Shown here: positions 24,353 through 36,300 of the stretch, piece after piece
Layout: each line of letters starts with the position of its first letter
Numbering within the stretch: the first letter of the stretch is position 1
Assembly: GCF_034190915.1 (NCBI RefSeq)
Contig: NW_026947488.1
Coordinates: forward strand, 2,118,501 to 2,182,500
Source: Cavia porcellus
Taxonomy: Eukaryota > Chordata > Mammalia > Rodentia > Caviidae
Direction: 5' to 3'
Length of the DNA: 64,000 bases
Translations under genes and position numbers: made by a program
Notes under the pieces: model-generated
Told to the model about the DNA's origin: nothing
Seen by the model: the letters and a program-made list of their open reading frames with translations, nothing else
Database searches by the model: none

Positions 24353-27300
24353 AGGCATGTGCTGTGTAGTGGGAGGGTCCAAGCCTCTGATCATCATTGT
24401 AGGAATTGTGCACAAAGGCTCCTGCAGGGTTGTGGGCTTTGGTCAGGCCTGGGAAGTTGTTGGCCTCAGGGGTTAGTCGTCAGGGGATGGCCAGCTTGCT
24501 TATCTCTCCATAGCTGGCTCCTGTCACCCTGCTGGCCTGGCCCCAGCCAATCCTACCCTCCCCGAGGTGAGCCCAGGTCTGCCCATGTGTGGGGACGGGT
24601 GGGACACCTAGGCTTGAACAAAAGTCCCAGTCTGGAGAGGCCTTGGCTTCCTGCCTGCAGCTCAGCTGCCATGGCAACCTCGGACCAATCTGGTCTTTCT
24701 GCTGGTCCTTTGCCCCTGTTCCAGGTGACTGCCGGACACAGGGCAGGGTCAGTCCTTTGTCAGGGCTCCAGGGTGCAGGGTATGTGGGGGAGGGCAGGGC
24801 TCCCTGTAACTGCCGTCATCCTCCCGAGGCACAGGGCCCCTGTGTGTGCCGGGCTCACGTGGAGGGTCCGAGCTGTGACCGCTGTAAACCTGGCTTCTGG
24901 GGACTCAGCCCCAGCAACCCTGAGGGCTGCACTCGTGAGTCTGCCTGGAGGAAGTGGGGATACTGTCGTGGAAGGGGAGCCCAGGTCCGTGCTCCTGTCC
25001 TCAGCCGCTCTCAGGCCTGCTCTGCTCTTCCCCAGGCTGCAGCTGTGATCCCCGGGGCACGCTGGGCGGAGTGTCCGAGTGCCAGCCAGTGAGTCTGCAG
25101 TCCGAGGTTCTGGCTGCCGGGTGGGTGGGTTTATGCCCCTGCCTGGTCCCACTTTCTCTCATGGCCCCAGGGCAGTGGCCAGTGCTTCTGCAAGCCCCAT
25201 GTGTGTGGCCTGAGCTGCGCAGCATGCAAGGAAGGCTTCTTCGGGCTGGATCAGGCTGACTACTTTGGCTGCCACAGTAAGTGGCCCCTGCTCTCTTAGG
25301 CCATGTCAGGGACACTGAGACCGCAGGAGGGACAGATGGGTTAGGGACGCCAGGGGGTCCACAGTACAGTAAGGCTCTGGGATTGGGCCTGGACCAAGCC
25401 AGGCCCATGCTGGGGTGGAAGCCAGAGTGTTGCCAGGGCGTGGACCTCAGCTCCATCCCACAGCCTGTGCCATAGCCCTGGTGGATACCACTGGGCCATC
25501 CCCATGAAGACCATGCCCCGTCCTCAGCCTGGGATCCGGAGAGCCCCAAGGCCCCTCCTGATGGATGAGAGCTGGCTTTTTCCCTGGGAGAGTGGGTGAG
25601 GGGAGGGGTTGCCGCTGGGCCAGCAGAGCCGAGCTGGGCAGAGCCTTGAAGCAGGCAGGGGCTGCGCAGTATCTGACCTCCACCCCTTTCTTCTACTGCA
25701 GGCTGCCGGTGTGACGTCGGCGGTGCACTGGGCCAGGGCTGCGACCCAAGGACGGGCGCCTGCCGATGCCGCCCCAACACCCAGGGTCCTACCTGCAGCG
25801 AGTGGGTGCCAGGGAGTGGGAGGCAGCCTATCCCAGGCTCCCTTGTGTCCCTTACCACGGGGCCCATGTGGGGCCACCAGCTGTCCCTGGGGATCCAGGC
25901 GGCCTCACAGAGCCAGGGCCTGCCCTGCTGACACCTGTGCTGTGTGTGGCCAGGCCCGTGAAGGACCACTACCTGCCCGACCTGCACCATCTGCGGCTGG
26001 AGCTGGAGGAAGCAGCCACGCCCGAGGGCCATGCCGTGCGCTTCGGCTTCAACCCATTGGAGTTTGAGAACTTCAGCTGGCGGGGCTATGCACACATGGC
26101 GCCCATCCAGGTGGGCGGCACCACCCTGCCCACTCACGTGGAAGCGGGGCAGCAGTGCTTGACAGGGCTGGGGCCGGCAGTGGCCAGGCAAGATGACCCC
26201 CTGTTCCCTGTCCACTGCAGCCCAGGATCGTGGCCAGGCTGAACATAACCTCCCCCGACCTCTTCCGGCTGGTCTTCCGCTATGTCAACCGTGGGCCCAC
26301 AAGTGTGAGTGGCCGGGTCTCCATGCGTGAGGACAGCAAATTTGCCACCTGCACCAACTGTGAGTGGAAGGCTGGCCCAACTCTGCCTCGCACGCCCTGC
26401 CCCTCCTGGCCCAGCTGGCTCCTGGGGGGTCCTCTTGGGGGTGGTGGGCTCAGGCTGTCTCCCACACGGTGGGACGCTGCAGCCTGCAGTGGCCGAGTAC
26501 CAAGCCTGGAGCCTCCCTCCCCAGGCACAGAGCAGAGCCAGCCCGTGGCCTTCCCGCCCAGCACGGAGCCTGCCTTCGTCACTGTACCCCAGAGGGGCTT
26601 TGGAGAGCCCTTTGTGCTGAACCCTGGCACCTGGGCCCTGCTCGTGGAGGCCGAAGGGGTGCTCCTGGTGAGGTGGGGGCCGAGGTGGGGGTTGGGCACA
26701 GACCCCTGGCCAGGAGCCTCAGTGCCCACTCCTGTCTCCATCAGGACTACGTGGTTCTGCTGCCCAGCGTCTACTATGAGGCAGCCCTTCTGCAGCTGCG
26801 CGTGACCGAGGCCTGCACCTACCGCCCCTCTGCCCGACGCTCTGGGGAGAAGTGAGAGGCCACCCAGTGGGCTGGGGCAGAGACTGTGGACCCACCTTCC
26901 CCACCCCTCCTGGCCCGCACTCGGGCAGCCTCCCAGGGATGGCTGCTGGGGATCCAGTGCTGACCTCCGCCTCTGTCCCCTCTAGCTGCCTTCTCTATGC
27001 CCACCTTCCCCTGGATGGCTTCCCTTCAGCTGCCGGGCCCGAGGCCCTGTGTGGCCATGACAACAGCCTGCCTCGGCCCTGCCCCACGGAGCAGCTCAGC
27101 CCTTCACACCCACCATTGGCTGCCTGTCTGGGCAGTGATGTGCGTGTCTAAGGGCCCATGGTGGGCGGGATGGATGTAGGACAGGCTGGCCGCGTGGTGC
27201 CCGCATGCGCGTTTCTCACCGGGTTAGGGTGGCTGTCACCATGCTTGACTTCACCTGTGGTCAAGGAGGTCACCCAGCCTTCCCCTTGGTCCTCTGTGGT

Positions 27301-30300
27301 CCCTGGGCAGACAGGGAGGATGGGCTATTGGCTTCTGGTCACCCTGCCCTCCCACAGGTGGACGTCCAGCTCCAGGTGACCGTCCCGCGGCCGGGCCACT
27401 ATGCTTTGGTGGTGGAATATGCCAACGAAGACGCCCGCCAGGAGGTGGGCGTGGCTGTGCACACCCCCCAGCAGCCCCCGCAGCTGGGTGTGATCACCCT
27501 CCACCCCTGCCCTTACAGGTGGGCAGGGAGCATGCTTGGGGTGCGCATGGGTCAGCCCTGGGCTGCCAGGACACTGACCGTCCCGCCCCGCCAGCACCCT
27601 GTGTCGGGGCCCCGTCCTGGATGCCCAGCACCACACGGCCACCTTCTCCCTGGACTCGGAGGCCAGCGTCAGGCTCACAGCCGAGCAGGCACACTTCTTT
27701 CTGGTGAGGCTGTGTGGCCACAGTTGTGGTCTCCCACACTCGTGGGAGTGAGGAAGGTGTGGGGCCCAAGCAGGGGGGCAGTAGGGGGTCTGCGAAAAGC
27801 TGGACTGGTCCCTGGCCCTGGGAGCTGAGGGAGCCCGAGAAAGGGTGGGGTGTGGCAGGGGAGTGGGGATGAGTGGGGAGCCGGGCCTCAGGGGCTGCCC
27901 CTTGGTCCCACATCCTGAGCTGCGACCTGTGCCACAGAGGCAGGCCTGGGTCTGGGCTGTGCAGTCCCCCATCTCTGCTTTCGCCTCCTCTCCTGCCTGG
28001 GCACAACATGGTCCTGTCCCTGCCCTGCAGCACGGCGTCACTCTGGTGCCCGCAGAGGAGTTCAGTGCCGAGTTTGTGGAGCCACGGGTCCGCTGCGTCA
28101 GCAGCCACGGCACCTTCGGGCCTGGCAGGTAGCGAAGACACTGGGCCAGGGAGGTATGTGGGCACCCGTGCGGGTGCTCAGGCTCACCGCTGTGCTCCCC
28201 CAGCGCCTCCTGCCTGCCCTCGCGCTTCCCGAAGCCGCCGCAGCCCATCATCCTCAGGGACTGCCAGGTCTTGCCGCTGCCGCCCAGCCTCCCTCTGAGC
28301 CACTCGCAGGAGCTCACACCCGGTGCAGCCCCCGCCGGGCCCCAGCCTCGGCCCCCCACTGCTGTGGACCCTGACACGGAGCCCACTCTGCTGCGCCACC
28401 CCCAGGTGAGGGCCCAGCTGGACTGTGGTCCCTGGAGGGGTGGGGATCGGGCCAGGCAGGCTCTGCACTCACCAGCGTCTTCCTTGCAGGGCACTGTGGT
28501 CTTCACCACCCAGGTGCCTGTCCTGGGCCGCTATGCTTTCCTGCTGCACGGCTACCAGCCAGCGCACCCTACTTTCCCTGTGGAGGTCCTCATCAACGGG
28601 GGCCGTGTCTGGCAGGGTGAGTGTCTGGGAGGGGCTGTCACCCATGATATGGGCAGATCACACACACCCCAGTGACAGCTGACAACCCTTGCCCTGCTGC
28701 TAGGTCCTCAACTAGTTGTCTCAGGGTCACTGTGGGCGTTAGCCTCCTGCACACCTGTCTCCCGTGGTAGGGTGCTCCTTGCAGGTCCCGGTCGTGCATG
28801 GTGACGTGTTTGGTGCAGATGCCCAGGGATCTGCACCCCCAGGTGCTCATGTGTGACCTCGGGGGCTGCAAGGTCAGGTGCCTGCAGCCCTCTCTGTCTC
28901 ATCTGCTTGAGGTCTGGAGAGTCCTGGGCCCAGTGGGGCTGGAGGGTGGGTGCTCGGTGCCAGGGTCCTGAGCCTGCCTCTTTCCTGCTCCAGGCCATGC
29001 CAATGCCAGCTTCTGCCCACATGGCTATGGCTGCCGCACGCTGGTGCTGTGTGAGGGCCAGGCTGTGCTGGATGTGACAGACAGTGAGCTCACGGTGACT
29101 GTGCGTGTGCCCGAGGGCCGGTGGCTCTGGCTGGTGAGTCCAGGGCTGGTGTCCCCACTCAGGGACTGGCTGTTCTGTTTGTCATACCAGTGGCAGTTTC
29201 AGGGTGAGCCCCCTCAGCCTGCTGCTGCACCCTGTGCCAGGTGCCAAGTGGGGTAGCTTCTGCCTTGGGGACTCTCAGGGTACCATGCTGCTCCTTCACC
29301 CTGCCCTGCTGGCAGAGTGCCTTCCTGCAGGGGGCAGGCTGTGCACTCTGGGCAGAGGTGACACCAGGAGGCTGCCACCCATCTTACTCCCAAGATGTGG
29401 CTGTAGTTGGCTCCTTCCTATGTGGCCTCAGCGAGGACCCTGGCCTTGGCTGGGGGTGGGTGCTTCCTTTGTCCCCATTCCTGCCGAAGGCTCTGCCCCA
29501 CTGCATAACCCCTGGCCGTGACCAGGGAAGCTGACCAGGCGCTGTCCCCTAGGATTATGTGCTTGTCATCCCCGAGGATGCCTACAGCTCCAGCTACCTC
29601 CAGGAGGAGCCCCTGGACAAATCCTATGACTTTATCAGTCACTGTGCTGCCCACGGTTACCACATCAGGTGGGCTAGGCTCAGCAGGAGTGGGGCAGGGG
29701 CGGCCGGATGGGGCCTTGCCTTACCAGCTGCCCGTGTTGCAGCCCCGGGAGCTCCTCCCCATTCTGCCAAGACGCCGCTACCTCACTGTCTCTCTTCTAT
29801 AACAACGGGGCTTTGCCTTGTGGCTGCCACGAGGTGGGTGCCACAGGCCCCACATGTGACCCCTTTGGGGGCCAGTGTCCCTGCCGGGCCCATGTCATCG
29901 GCCGCGACTGCTCCCGCTGTGCCACCGGCTACTGGGGCTTTCCAAGCTGCAGGCGTGAGTACCAGGGTGGCCAAGGGTGACTGCCTGGAGTGGGGTGTGC
30001 TGCAATCGGCCTAGTGGCCAGCAGTGTGCTACAGCCTGATGGGACAGCTGGCAGTCTAGGTGCTAGGTGCCCACCTTGCAGATTTGTCTAGAAAGTTCTG
30101 GGGCCCACAGATACCCTTTAGCCCCTGGCAGCTGAGCCTTGGCTCCATGTCAGACGCGCTGGCGCTGGGGCTGGGGCTGAGGTGGACCCTGCCAGACCCG
30201 TGTTACCCACCACCTCCTCGAGGCCTGCAGTAAGGCCTGAGGGGATGGAGGGGTCAACCAGCAATGTCCACCCCGCAGCCTGCGACTGTGGTGCCCGCCT

Positions 30301-33300
30301 CTGTGACGAGATCACAGGCCAGTGTATCTGCCCACCACGCACTGTGCCCCCCGACTGCCTGGTGTGCCAGCCCCAGACCTTCGGCTGCCACCCGCTGGTG
30401 GGCTGTGAGGAGTGTAACTGCTCAGGGCCTGGTGTCCAGGAGCTCACCGACCCTACCTGTGACGTGGACAGCGGCCAGTGCAAGTGAGCGCCTGGGCAGG
30501 GGTCCCTGCACTGTAGGCGAGCCCAGAGCCCACTGTGCCCCCAGGTCATGGAAGACACTGTCCAGGTGGGGGCCCCATGGGTTTGGCTGTGCCGGGCGCT
30601 CACCCGGTCTGTGTTTCCCTGGCAGGTGCAGACCCAATGTGGCAGGACGCCGCTGTGACACCTGTGCCCCAGGCTTCCACGGCTATCCCAGCTGCCACCC
30701 CTGTGACTGCCATGAGGCTGGCACTGCGCCAGGCGTGTGTGACCCCCTCACGGGCCGGTGCTACTGCAAGGTGAGGGGCGCCTGTGCCTGCCCCATCCCA
30801 TGTGGTCTCAGCTGAAAGGTCTTTTTGTAGCTGGGGCCTCCTGGCAGCTTTTGGGGGTAAGTGGGTGGCAGGGCTTAGCTTCCGGGGACGCAGCCGACTG
30901 GCCCTTGTCCCCCCCCCCATCTCCCCTCAGGAGAATGTGCAGGGCCCAAGGTGCGACCAGTGCCGCCTTGGGACCTTCTCCCTGGACGCTGCTAACCCCA
31001 AGGGCTGCACCCGATGCTTCTGCTTCGGGGCTACAGAGAACTGCAGGAGCTCCGCCCATGCCCGCCGAGAGGTAGAGAGGTAGCCCGGGCCTCGGGGCAG
31101 GAGGGGCCGCCGCCTCCCGCCCATGCGTGATCCACCTGTGCGCCCACAGTTCGTGGACATGGAGGGTTGGACCCTGTTGAGCGCCGACCGCCAGGTGATG
31201 CCCCACACGCACCGGGCGGAGGCGGAGCTGCTGCATGCGGACCTGCGGACCCTGGCCGAAGACTCCTTCCCCGAGCTGTACTGGCAAGCGCCCCCCTCCT
31301 ACCTGGGGGACCGGGTGAGCAGGGATGCTGGGCCAGGGGCCTGGAGGGGAGGGGGACGGGGAGCTCTGTGGGGCTGGAGGGATGGAGAAGGACCCGGTGA
31401 GGCTGCTCACGCCTGTCAGGCTGCAGAAGCTGCGAGGGAGGAGCGCGGCCATGGTCACCCGTGTCCAGCGTCACCTCCCGCCGCCGCACTGCTAGGTATC
31501 TTCCTACGGGGGGACCCTCCGCTACCAGCTGCACTCGGAGACCCAGCGTGGAGACGTCTTCATCCCCACAGAAAGCCGGCCAGACGTGGTGCTGCAGGTG
31601 GCATAGCGGGCAGACGTGGCAGGGTGGGTACGTGCAGTGGCAGCTTGAACAGTGGCCCAGCCCTCACCCACCCTGTGTCCCCCAGGGCAACCAAATGAGC
31701 ATCGCATTCCTGGAGCCGGCGTACCCTGCACCTGGCCATACCCACCGTGGGCAGCTGCTGCTGGTAGAGGTGAGTGGAGCCGACCTGGCCTCGGGCACTG
31801 CAGAAGACCCAACTGCTGTGCCCAGTCTGTGATGGACACCAGCGCAGGGACACTGCTGGCCTTCCTGCCTGGTCACTGTCTCGCCTTGTGCTGGTTCAAA
31901 CACCCTGGCCTATGACAGGAGAGCAAGTCCCTGCTGCTCCGTGACCATTTGGCTTCCTCCACTGTGAGCTGCCCCACAGCATCCTCCGTTTGAGTTTCGA
32001 CTGTTTGGCCGCCTGGTCTTTTTAGCGGCCTTCATTTTTATGGCACTGGTGATTGAGTCTAGGGCGCAGAGTTACAGGCCTGTGCACCAGGCCAGGCTAC
32101 ATCTAAGTAAGTTCCTATCGCCAGGAACTAATTTTGGTGTAGGGTGTGAGGTAGGCATCGGGCTGCTGGGCTTGCCCTTGAGTGACCCCAGTGTGCCTCA
32201 GCCTCCGCACTGAGGTCCTGTTTTGGTCTTGCAGGAAAACTTCCGCCACGTGGAGACTCACAACCCCGTGTCCCGAGAGGAGCTCATGATGGTCCTGGCG
32301 GGCCTGGAGCAGCTACAGATCCGAGCCCTCTTCTCGCAGATCTCCTCGTCTGTCTCCTTGCACAGGGTGGCACTGGAGGTGGCCAGTGAGATGGGCAGTG
32401 GGCCTCCAGCCAGCAATGTGGAGTTGTGCATGTGTCCTGCCAACTACCGTGGGGACTCATGCCAGGTGAGGTCGGGGGAGGGTGCCAGGCTGGGTGCCAG
32501 GCTGGGAGGCCGTGCCCGTCCTTCTCCGTGTGTGTCCTCCTGTGCAGGTATCCCCAACCCCATCCCCACCTCAGTCCCCAGTGCATTCCTTCCTGCTCCC
32601 TGCCCTGACCCCTGTTGCTGCTCAGCGTCAGCCACTCGCGTTACCTGGCTCCCTGCTGTCCACACTCAGCCTCTCTGGCCCCTTGCCTGTCCAGCAGTCA
32701 TCCACCATCTATCTGTCCTACTGTCCGGCTGACTGTCCTCTCTCTCATCCATCTACTTGTGGCTTCGGCCACTGGAGGAGGATTGTGGCTGGACTCCTCT
32801 GGAAAGAAATGTCGCCACCTAAAGGGAGGTCATGGCCCACTGGAGGAGGCTCAGTCACCAGCCCCAAAGCCTGGCCTTCCCTGAGCCAGGATCCACACGA
32901 CTCCCGCAGCCCTGCCCTTGGGCCTGAGGGTGGCAGCCAAACACCTGGCTGGTATCCAGCTGGCCAGGGCCAGGAGTGTGCTTGTGGCCCAGCCTCTGTC
33001 CCGTGTCTGTGCGTAGTGTCTTGTGCTCTGGGCACAGTGCATGGCGCAGCTGTCAGTCTCTGTGAACGCAGGACCCCCAGGTCTGAACTGGAGCAGCTCC
33101 CTGGTCTTCCCAGCCTGCTTTACCTTTACCCCTGTGCTTTGCAGGAATGTGCCCCAGGCTACTACCGGGACGTTAAAGGACTTTTTCTGGGCCGATGTGT
33201 TCCCTGTCAGTGCCATGGCCACTCTGACCACTGCCTCCCTGGTTCTGGTGTCTGCGTGGTAAGTCAGACCCACTGGGAAGGGGCAGCCACTGAAGGCAGG

Positions 33301-36300
33301 GGCAGGCTGGCCAGGCCCGGGGCCTCTCAGGCTGTGGTTCCAGACACACTGAGGCCCAGGGCCTGGGGCATGAAGTCCCTGGCAGGCTAGGGTGGAATGG
33401 GGCCTCCAGCATCAGCGCCCACCATCCACTCTGCCCAGGGCTGCCAGCACAACACGGAGGGGGACCGCTGCGAACGCTGCCGGGCTGGCTTTGTGCGGAG
33501 CAGGCCTGAGGACCCCTCAGCCCCCTGCGTCAGCTGCCCCTGCCCGCTGGCGGTTCCTTCCAACAAGTAAGCAGCAGCCCATCCAGAGCCCAGACTCCCA
33601 ACAGCCTGGCAGACCCCCTTTTCCGCTTCCTTCCTGGAACCCCACTGTTTTTCCCTCTATCGGGAACCCAGGGTAGCTGGGATGGGGTCACCAGATGCGG
33701 GCTTTAGCACTCAGCAGCTGAGCTCAGTGCTGGCCCAGGAGCTTATGACCTCTGCCTCTCAGCTTCGCAGAGGGCTGCATCCTGCGAGGTGGCCGCACCC
33801 AGTGCCTCTGCAGACCTGGCTACACAGGGGCCTCCTGCGAGCGGTGAGCCTGGCAGGGGGCTGGTGTGTGGACCCCAGGGTGCTCCTGCATGGGGTGCAG
33901 GATGTTGACCGGCCCCCTCACCGCCACCCCAGGTGTGCCCCCGGCTTCTTCGGGAACCCCCTGGTGCTGGGCAGCTCATGCCAGCCCTGCGACTGCAGTG
34001 GAAACAGCGACCCCAACATGATCTTTAGTGACTGTGACCCCCTGACGGGTGCCTGTCACAGCTGCCTGCGCCACACCACTGGCCCTCGGTGCGAGAGCTG
34101 CGCCCCCGGCTTCTTCGGCAACGCCCTGCTGCCCGGCAACTGCACCCGTAGGCACCCTGGGCACGGCCCTCTCTGTAGTGCAGCCCTGGCTTATCGTCAG
34201 CCCGGGTCCCTTGGCCGCAGAGGGCAGGGCTGGCAGGGGGTGGCATGGGGTGCAGGGAGGAGTCTGTAAGGACATCCCGGGCTGGCGGTATCGTCACAGC
34301 CTCCTCTTCTGCAGCATGTGACTGCTCCCCGTGCGGGACGGAGGCTTGTGACCCCCAGAGTGGCCGCTGCCTGTGCAAGGCGGGTGTGACTGGACATCGC
34401 TGTGACCGCTGCCAGGTAGGAAGAGGGCCTGACTTTCAGGGCTGGAGGAAGAAGGGCCTTTGGAGCTGGCTGGGCCATGACTGCAGCTTGTGCCCGCAGG
34501 AGGGACACTTTGGTTTTGAGGGCTGTCAGGGCTGCCGGCCCTGTGCATGTGGACCAGCTGCCGAGGGGTCCGAGTGTCACCCCCAGAGCGGGCAGTGCCG
34601 CTGCCAACCGGGAGCTGGGGGACTCCAGTGTCATGAATGCGCCCCTGGCCACTGGGGACTCCCGGAGCGGGGCTGTAGGCGTGAGTATGGCAGGTGGCAG
34701 GTGGCAGGAGGGTGGCGGGCACCACCATCATAGCCATGTTGACCCCGCCCTCTCTCCACAGGCTGCCAGTGCCCAGGGGGCCACTGTGACCCCCATACAG
34801 GCCGCTGCACCTGTCCCCCAGGGCTCAGTGGGGAGCGCTGTGACACCTGCAGCCAGCAGCACCAGGTGCCCGTGCCAGGCAGTCCCAGCAGCCCAGGTGT
34901 CCACTGCGAAGGTACGGGGCCCGTGTGTGTCCCTCTCCTCACCCCGCCCTGCCAGCTGTGCCTGGGAGCAGTGTGGGTCTCAGTCCTGCACTCACCTGGT
35001 GGCCTCTCTTGGCCTTGGTGCTCCAGAGCACCCCACTTTCCCAGAGGACCCCGTCCCTATCTGTAGGGACCCATGACCCCTGCTGATTTCACACTCACCC
35101 TCTGCTCCCAAGTCAGTGCCATGGCTCCAGCCCCGCACCCCTATCTGCTGCCACATGTGCGGACCAGGACCCCAACGGCACTGTGTTCTGAGGCCCGCTT
35201 CCTGGGCCTGCCCGGTGTCCTCCCAACCCTTCACACCTACAGCTTGGCCCTGTCTCTGGTGCCAGCTCCTGGACTCCACTGCTAGGCCCGTGAGCCTTGT
35301 GGTCTGGTGACCCTTCACTGACCCTGCTTCTCTGGCAAGCCTTGTGATCTGCCACACTCCTGACCCTATACTGATCCCTGACCCTCAACCCTGGGTGTGG
35401 AGCCAGGATCCCGGCCTACTGTGCTGACCTCTACTTGATCCATGCCCACTATGCTGACCCATGACCCTTTGGTGCCCTCAGTGTGTGACCACTGTGTGGT
35501 TTTGCTCCTGGACGACTTGGAGCGGGCTGGTGCCCTCTTCTCTGCCATCCGAGAGCAGCTGCGTGGAGTCAACGCCAGCTCTGCTGCCTGGGCCCAGCTG
35601 CACAGGCTGAACGCCTCCATCACCGACCTCCAGGTACCACACACTGCATCCCCCAGGTGTGCAGATGCCCTGCTTCCACTCAGCCCCTGCAGTGCAGCTC
35701 CCTCTCCCACCCCGCCTCTGTTCCCCATAGGACCAGCTCCGGAGCCCCCGCTACCAGGTGGAGCAACAGCTGCAGACCCTGGAGCATCGGAGCCTGAACT
35801 TGGAGCAGGATGTACAGCAGCTGGACAGCCAGGCAGGACCCTGGAGTCCCCCTCCCGAGTGCCCCTGGGGTGCCCCTCCAGGGAGAACCTGCTGTCCCCA
35901 GAAGTCCCCTCCAGCCCTCCTCTCCCCACTCCCTGACGGCCCCTTCCCGTCACCTGCACCCTCGCCCAGCTGTCCCCACCTCAGACCTGTGGGTTGAAGG
36001 ACTCTGCATCCACAGGCCACGGGGGCCCAAGACCTGGCAGGCCGGCTGCTGGACAGTACTGAGGGCATGCTGGGCCGTGCACAGACACTGCTGGTGACTA
36101 TCCAGGCTGTGGACCGCGCCCTGAGTGGTATGGCTGAACCATGCTGGCTGCTGCTCAATCCTCAGTGCAGGCAGGGCTTCTGGGGGTGGGGGACACTCCC
36201 TGGGGGCCTGCACGTGAGCTTGACCTCAAGAGCCAGCAAGACCTGCATGCTGGTCTGCAACGAATAGTGGGGCAGGTGAGAGGTGGGCGAGGGGCTAATG

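Noticed and set aside
25001..26215. Open frame of 404 codons on the minus strand
   Set aside because: Antisense to LAMA5 exons 20-22 with no family resemblance; a compositional shadow.
27201..27210. NRF1-like CCGCATGCGC in LAMA5 intron 26
   Set aside because: A single motif in a GC-rich intron away from any promoter; likely chance.
27325..28509. Open frame of 394 codons on the minus strand
   Set aside because: Antisense to LAMA5 exons 27-30; no domain, codon use or start context supporting a gene.
35833..35870. Extension of LAMA5 exon 50 to a downstream GT (near 35857)
   Set aside because: It would insert residues absent from the family and disturb the coiled coil; the GC donor fits the alignment exactly.
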